From: Sciurus carolinensis
Taxonomy: Eukaryota > Chordata > Mammalia > Rodentia > Sciuridae
Reading direction: 5' to 3'
Assembly (NCBI RefSeq): GCF_902686445.1
Contig: NW_025920104.1
Location: forward strand, 5,828,001 to 5,892,000
DNA: 64,000 nucleotides
In this document: positions 58,524 through 64,000 of the stretch, piece after piece
How the letters are laid out: the number at the start of each line of letters is the position of its first letter
How positions within the stretch are numbered: the first letter of the stretch is position 1
Position numbers and translations under genes: made by a program
Notes under the pieces: model-generated
Database searches by the model: none
What the model was told of the DNA's origin: nothing
Seen by the model: only the letters and a program-made list of their open reading frames with translations

Positions 58524-58975
58524 TGTGTGTGTGTGTGTGTGTATGTGTGTGTGTAACTAAACTGAGTTTCTTGTGGATAATATATTGATGCACTACTTTT
58601 AATCATCCTTCAAAAGTTTGCATTTTAACTTTAGACTTGTAAACATTTAAAATTAAAGTATTTACTGATTAGGAGGGACTTAGTTCTGACAATTAGCTAT
58701 TTGTATTGTCTCAGATGGCTTTTGTGCTTTGAATCTCTGATATTTTCTTGTTTTTCAGTTAGTTCTTTTGTAGTGTACCATTTTGATTCTCTGCTTTTTT
58801 GTGTGTGTCTTTTTTTTTAGTTATTTTAATTTTGGGTAGTTTTAAAGCATTTATCTTTTAATTTATTATTTCTAATGTCATTGGTTCTGTTTTTTAAATT
58901 TCTAACATAGATTCTTTAATTGATCATATTTTTTATTATCAAGGTCATCCATATAAACATGGTAAGAGGCAATAA

Positions 58976-58997
58976 AAGCTCATGAGTGGGCTACTGA

Positions 58998-59028
<31 letters not shown>

Positions 59029-61244
59029 TTGTAATGTATATCAGCAAATATATATAGCAAACTTGATATCTCTAAAGTTTTTACTGCATTATTGTAGACA
59101 TAAAGAATATTACAGTTTTTTCTTCTATTTCCTGTTCAGTTCACAACAGGAACTTCTTTTCTGATATTAAGTTTAGATTCTGGGTTTAGTTAGATAGTAG
59201 TTTCCCTCAGTTATCATGAATCTTAACTGAAGTCAAAAATTTTCATCAGTTATCTAGAAAATCCATTGAACTCATCAATTTTCTATTAGACTAAGATAGA
59301 AAGACTTTCACTAAGCTAGTAAATATAAAGATCCTTCAATTTTTTAACTTTTAAAATTTTTATTTTAGTTAAAGACTGGGTCTCACTGTGTTGCTTTGTG
59401 CCTTGGTTTGCTGAGGCTGGCTTTAAACTCACCATCCTCCTGCCTCAGCCTCCCCAGCTGCTGGGATTACAGTTATGCTGCACCATGCCTGAGTGAATTT
59501 TTGATATTTAGTGTTGAGGAAGACTTTTCATTGGCAGCTTCCAAGAGAAGTGGGAAAATTAACTCACTGGAAAAAATTTTCAATCATGTTACTACTTCAG
59601 ACACTATTTATAGGGGCTAGGTTACAGATACACATTTGTGAGAGGAAGACAGAGAGATAAATAGGAGGAACTTGGGTAGGAATAATAGGGCTGCTTCCAC
59701 CTTAGCCCTACTGCAGTTGAGATGCCTGGATAGCTCATAAATATGAGCATAAAGATGTTCCTCATGACTGGATGGTAACATAGCACTTTGTAGAAACTAA
59801 GGAAAGTTTGGCATCTGCCAATGGTCTTGCATATTTAGAGAAGGATGGCTACATTGTGCTCAGGTTGGAACATAGAATTCTTGTGATGACAGACTTGGGA
59901 CTCTTTTAGTCTTTCATGGAACAGTGCTGATTAAAAGAGCCACAAAACTTCAGTCATTTTCCCCAGCTGTACTGACACTAACTCCATTTGTATAGCTTTC
60001 ATAATGTATTCTTTCCTGTATGTGTATGCAGCTGAGGTTGTCAGATAATGAAAGGATGATACATCAAGTGTAGACATCATAGTCCTCTGGATGATTTTTG
60101 TACATAGTTTTTCTAGAAACAATGAAAATCAGCAAAAGATCACTTTGGGCCCACTCCAGTCATCTTGATCTTCTAAGACTCCTAGCCAATCACTCCTTCA
60201 TTACTTTTCCATTATCTGGAAGCTCCATATTTCCTTTGAATTTGTACTCTGTTGACACCAATTCTACGTTACTATCTCATATGGTGATGATTTACAGGCT
60301 GTGCTGTGGGTGAAGAGAAATCCAATGATACTGATTTTTGTGTTCCTACTATGTTTCTTCTCTCACCTGTTCTTTAACCTTTCTCTTTTCTCTGATTGTT
60401 CTTTTCTTCTGTTCTTCTTCTATTTGCTACTCACTTTCCTCACATCTCCATTTAATTATTTCTTCCAGAAGGACTCCCCTACCCATGCCCTACTCTATCA
60501 TAGACTGTGTTACATGCCCTGCCATTTTACTACATTCATTCCATTAGCATTCTCATGCTTAACCCTGTGGTAACACTATTCACAATTTATTTCCCTCACT
60601 TAAATAGCAAGCCCCATGAAGGAAAGTATTATGTCTCACTAACTTGTCCCTAGTACCTGATATATGTTAGGAAAATAGTAACATGTGCTGATTGAATGAA
60701 GACACACCTACATGAAAAAATATGGGTCCTAAGTAAAATTTGTCAATTTCATTAAATTATCCTGTCTCCTCTATCTGATGGAACAAAAGACAAATGCAGT
60801 GGTCAAAAATTGGTTAGAATTAGAAGATAAACTTCTTCCTAACAGGTCAAAATGCACAACTTCAGAAACTTAAGAACTAACCCATAATCAAGATATTCTC
60901 AGCACACACCTCTGGGGGAGAAGGACTGGGAAAAAAGTTACTATGGGAGAAGTCTATGTAGGGCGAGATTTATAAGGACCAATATTCTGCTCTCTCAGAA
61001 AAATGATGATATAGCAAATATGTTTAAGATTTATATAGGTCAGGTAGTGTTCCGTGCAAAGATGCAGGTTGTAAGTTTAAATTCTTTTGAAGTACATATA
61101 GGTTAAGATCACGGCATCTATATTCAATGAAGGTTTTGAAATCTAGTCAACTCAGTGTCCTTGAAACAGTTAGGTTACCACTCTGGGCCTCCATTTCTTC
61201 ATCTACGGAATGCCATATAATAGAGTTTCCTCCTAATTTTCTTC
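58976..61244. other. No gene recognised; SINE and (TG)n inside
   Basis: A (TG)n tract lies at 59004-59029. Short ORFs up to 90 codons have no recognisable motif. 60300-60580 is T/C-rich. Apart from the SINE at 59355-59495 nothing is assigned. Confidence 0.5.
59355..59495 (-). repeat. B1-like SINE (minus strand)
   Basis: AAAGACTGGGTCTCACTGTGTTGC, GCTGAGGCTGGCTTTAAACTC, CCTCCTGCCTCAGCCTCCC, GCTGGGATTACAG, CACCATGCCTG: a B1 (7SL-derived) monomer in reverse. Confidence 0.8.
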
Positions 61245-64000
61245 AGAGGACAGAAAATGTAAGCTATGACAAAAATTTGGAACACTTATACATGATAAGT
61301 AGCTTATAAACAGTTGCTGTCACTTACTGAACTTATGTCATCTAGTGAAATAAAAGACAGTCTTAGGGACATGACTCATCTGGGAGAGGGTAGTAAATAT
61401 GGTGTGTTCTCCAGTGTCAACCCTGCTGACAGGGCCCTACAGTCTCATATAATGTAAAGAAAGGGAGTGTGCATGTGGGGGAAAAGCACCTGTGCATATT
61501 TAAGCATAAAAGGGCATTTTGTAAATCTGTTTGAGTTAAACTATTTTATGTATAAACTGGACTAAACAAATCTGTTCCTTTCTTGAGAAGAGGTTCCTGT
61601 AACAATTTATTTTCAAATGTTTGTTTCTCCACAAAGTGAAAGATTTCCTACTCTACCTACAAGAATACATTATAAAATGTGTGGCTAGCAGTTCTCTGTG
61701 ACATTTTGTAGCACTGTAGAGGTACTTAACCTGTCAGTCTTGGTCCCCATTTTTCTATTATTTTCTCCTGCCTCTCCTCCCCTACATGCATAACAGTCTT
61801 CCTGTATCAGACACAGATGGAGATGTTTTTTAACTCTCCCATGAAAGCCAGAAATAGGTCAGCCTGGAAGTGAGATTGGGTAGACTAGTAAGCACTGTCA
61901 CCATACCTGGCAGTTCACAATCTTCTTTAGTAAAATGTAGTCTAAAGGAAGAACAATGGTTCATGGGTTTTTCTTCTTCATCACTTCTCCTTTTTCAGTA
62001 CAAAGCAGTTGATAGAATATAAGATTCAAGTGATCAAGGGACCATTATTCAAACACATTCAATGCTATTGAACTCAACCTCAATAATTATATGTACTTCT
62101 TTATATATCTGTATTTAAAGTGTTTTTTGATGGGTCATATTTCAGGGTAGGTAACAGGATACATTTCCAAATTTGTTTCCATATGGAAAAAGTAAAGTTT
62201 GGGTTATTCTAAGTAAATGCAAGAAAACAAACATACTACCTCTAAACACTTCTCATCACAAAGTATTTATTCCACAAAAATAATATCACAGTAAAATGAT
62301 ACATATATGAAAGTGAATAAGATTTGCAATCACAGAGAAGACATGTACAGAGATCAATGTTCAGGTTGTATAGTTCTAAAAGACTTCAGCCTTAGGACTT
62401 TAACACTGACCAAGCAAACATTAAAAGAAGGTGGGGTGTTTGCTGCCCTTTGGAGTCTATTTGGACTAAAGTACTTATTTTAAGAACACACACAGCATGA
62501 GGCAGTGCTCTGAGAGTTATTCTCAATTTCTAAAGTAGTCCATGCATAGAGCATTTTGATCTCTCAAAAATTTTATTATCCCATTTCTAGTAAGTGAATC
62601 TAGAGTGTAATTAAAATATTTTGAGGAAGAAATATACCAAAAATAAGATTTCTGTTCATTTGAATATTTCCAATCAGAATTTAATTTTAAAAACATATTA
62701 AATTTTTAGTTGAAAATCTTGCCCATTGATTTATTTTAGTTTTCCTAAGAATCTTGCATTATGTATATGTTCTTTTATTCTAAAGTATTAAAAAATAGTT
62801 GTCAATGGATCTCTATTTTATTTATTTACATGTGGTGCTTAACCCTAGCCTCACACATGCTAGGGAAGTGTTCTACTTCCCTAATGAGTTATACACTGAG
62901 TTATAACCCCAGCCCTTACCCTACAATTTTTAGTGGTATTTCTTTTTCTAACAGTTTTGGACCAGTAGTTAATTACAGCTAGGCTTTACGGAAATGATAT
63001 TGGAAAATCCATCACTGTTCTGCCTTCAATGAGTTCAATGTCCCCAGGCAACTCTCAGCTTCTTCTGAAAACCTGTCCTGATCAAGAAAGAGGTCGAGGG
63101 AAGCATTCCCAAAGGCCCCTTTTAGCTTTTAGCTCAAACATTTCACTTTCAGTAATTGTCACTGCCCTGAATCAGTTCCTTTTATTTTAGTAAGGACTTA
63201 ACCTATGAATGAGTACCAGTAGTGTCTGTTTGTGGATTTTGGAGCCAGTCCCATTACTTTGCAGTTGCAGTATACTGGAGTTGTTGATTTTTTTCCCCTA
63301 AAAACCTGTGTCTCCACAAAAGAGAGAGAAGCTTGATTCCTATTGAAAATCTCAATTTCTAACTAAACCTAATTTTAGTTTCTGAAATTTTGAGTAATAT
63401 ATTTTCATAAAATTCACTTTTTAGTCTTTTCATAATCCCTGCCATTTAATGCCTGTTTGGATCTGCTATTTATTCACATTTCAAGTTGGTTTCTGTTACT
63501 TTTTAGTTAAAGATTACAGTTGACCTAATCTTCAATGGGCACTTTCTACTTCATTTATCTACTTTGGAACATTCCTGCTTCATGTATAAGTTTGGTTCCA
63601 CTGTAATGGTGCCTCATGATTTTTTTTTAAGAACAGAAAATGTTTTATCACTGTTGTAAACTATACTACACAAAAGTATCTCTTTACTGTATATGTTGGT
63701 AGTTCCACAATGATGTGATTCCTGAAGAATTTTTGCCAGGTTTTCTTCTAATGTTACCATCAATTTAGTAAAATATAAAGCATTTTATCATGTCTCAGTT
63801 TCCACAAGCAATGTCTTCATTACCTAGTTCAATATTTGTATTATAGTACATTTTTTGATCCATCAATAATTGTGACTATCCTCACAAAAGTGCTACAAAA
63901 TCACTTCTTGGTTGTTTTTGTTCATCACCAGTGAGTTTTCAAAATATTAGTTTTTTAAATGTTAATTATTGTTGCAGGTATTTAGAGAAACCCAATACCT
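61245..64000. repeat. Segment B, copy 2, runs off the window
   Basis: Aligned with 18003-21390 in the same orientation. It keeps the unoccupied site (AGGTTCCTGTAAC, near 61591-61605) where copy 1 carries the solo LTR, and the same ID SINE (62796-62912). It has no ORF of interest. Its right end lies outside the window. Confidence 0.9.
62796..62912 (-). repeat. Squirrel-type ID SINE (minus strand), duplicate of 20130-20252
   Basis: ATAGTTGTCAATGGATC, ACATGTGGTGCTTAACCC, CCTCACACATGCTAGGGAAGTG, then GTTATAACCCCAGCCC. This copy keeps a better box region than copy 1. Its presence in both duplicates dates it before the segment B duplication. Confidence 0.75.

Larger units (their letters stand above)
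47085..58975 (-). mobile_element. L1: L1 retrotransposon 3, old, split by a SINE and a provirus
   Basis: The 3' UTR at left resembles an ancient mammalian L1 (CAGTTCATTGGCATTAGTGACATTCAC near 47097, CTGGCTTATTTCATTTGGCAT near 47314). ORF2 remnants run to 51500: a region encoding PITLMNID-type RT sequence is eroded, but GGTCCTAGGCATTTC near 50096 is the SPGPD block reversed, and endonuclease-side sequence lies at 50950-51480. The body resumes at 58556 (GAGTTTCTTGTGGATAATATATTGATG) and fades near 58975. The interruptions are the SINE at 50758-50945 and the provirus at 51524-58523. Confidence 0.75.

Overview
The window is rodent-type nuclear DNA with no intact host gene that I can recognise. Composite B1+ID (MEN-like) SINEs and tRNA-derived ID SINEs with a simple A-rich tail extended by a short unique tail point to a squirrel (Sciuridae); this is inferred from repeat style, not from a search. 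Almost all recognisable content is transposon-derived: endogenous retroviruses (ERVs) of several classes, three long L1 bodies plus an L1 3' end, scattered SINEs, and local duplications that carry ERV insertions.

Layout. 1-2830: the gag/dUTPase half and 5' LTR of a decayed betaretrovirus-like provirus (minus strand, tRNA-Lys1,2-type primer site). 2833-8966: two diverged copies of an unrecognised segment ('segment A'); the second copy holds a gamma-type solo LTR with a clean 4-bp target duplication. 8967-9960: LTR plus leader of an ERV with a tRNA-Ser-like primer site. 12655-15480: class III (ERVL/MaLR-like) LTR and internal sequence. 16600-17648: LTR plus leader with a tRNA-His-like primer site. 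18003-21390: first copy of a second duplication ('segment B'), again carrying a solo LTR of the same gamma family. 21391-28360: AT-rich sequence with SINEs. 28362-33500: an L1 that contains an unexpected inverted duplication. 33525-35300: third copy of segment A. 38690-46240: L1 3' end, ERVL-like internal sequence, and a second L1 with ORF1/ORF2 remnants. 47085-58975: an old L1 split by a SINE and by a 7.0-kb provirus. 61245-64000: second copy of segment B, running off the window.

The centrepiece is the provirus at 51524-58523 (minus strand). It has paired 321-bp LTRs, a tRNA-Phe primer site, an unusual leader made of about 16 tandem 25-26-bp units, gag, pro (dUTPase + protease + G-patch), pol and an envelope reduced to the transmembrane subunit. 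Both ribosomal slippery heptamers are still in the right frames. Gene order, primer and frame arrangement place it with IAP-like/betaretroviral class II ERVs. Coding is interrupted by two stops in gag, one stop just before the protease active site, a frameshift immediately before YMDD, loss of most of SU and a frame break at the SU/TM junction, so it should not be autonomous. LTR-LTR difference (14 of 321 by eye) indicates a fairly recent insertion compared with the surrounding elements.

I found no CRISPR, bacterial, plasmid or new defence-like system. The most unusual items are the leader minisatellite, the inverted duplication inside an L1, and the pair of solo LTRs whose empty sites survive in paralogous duplicates in the same window.
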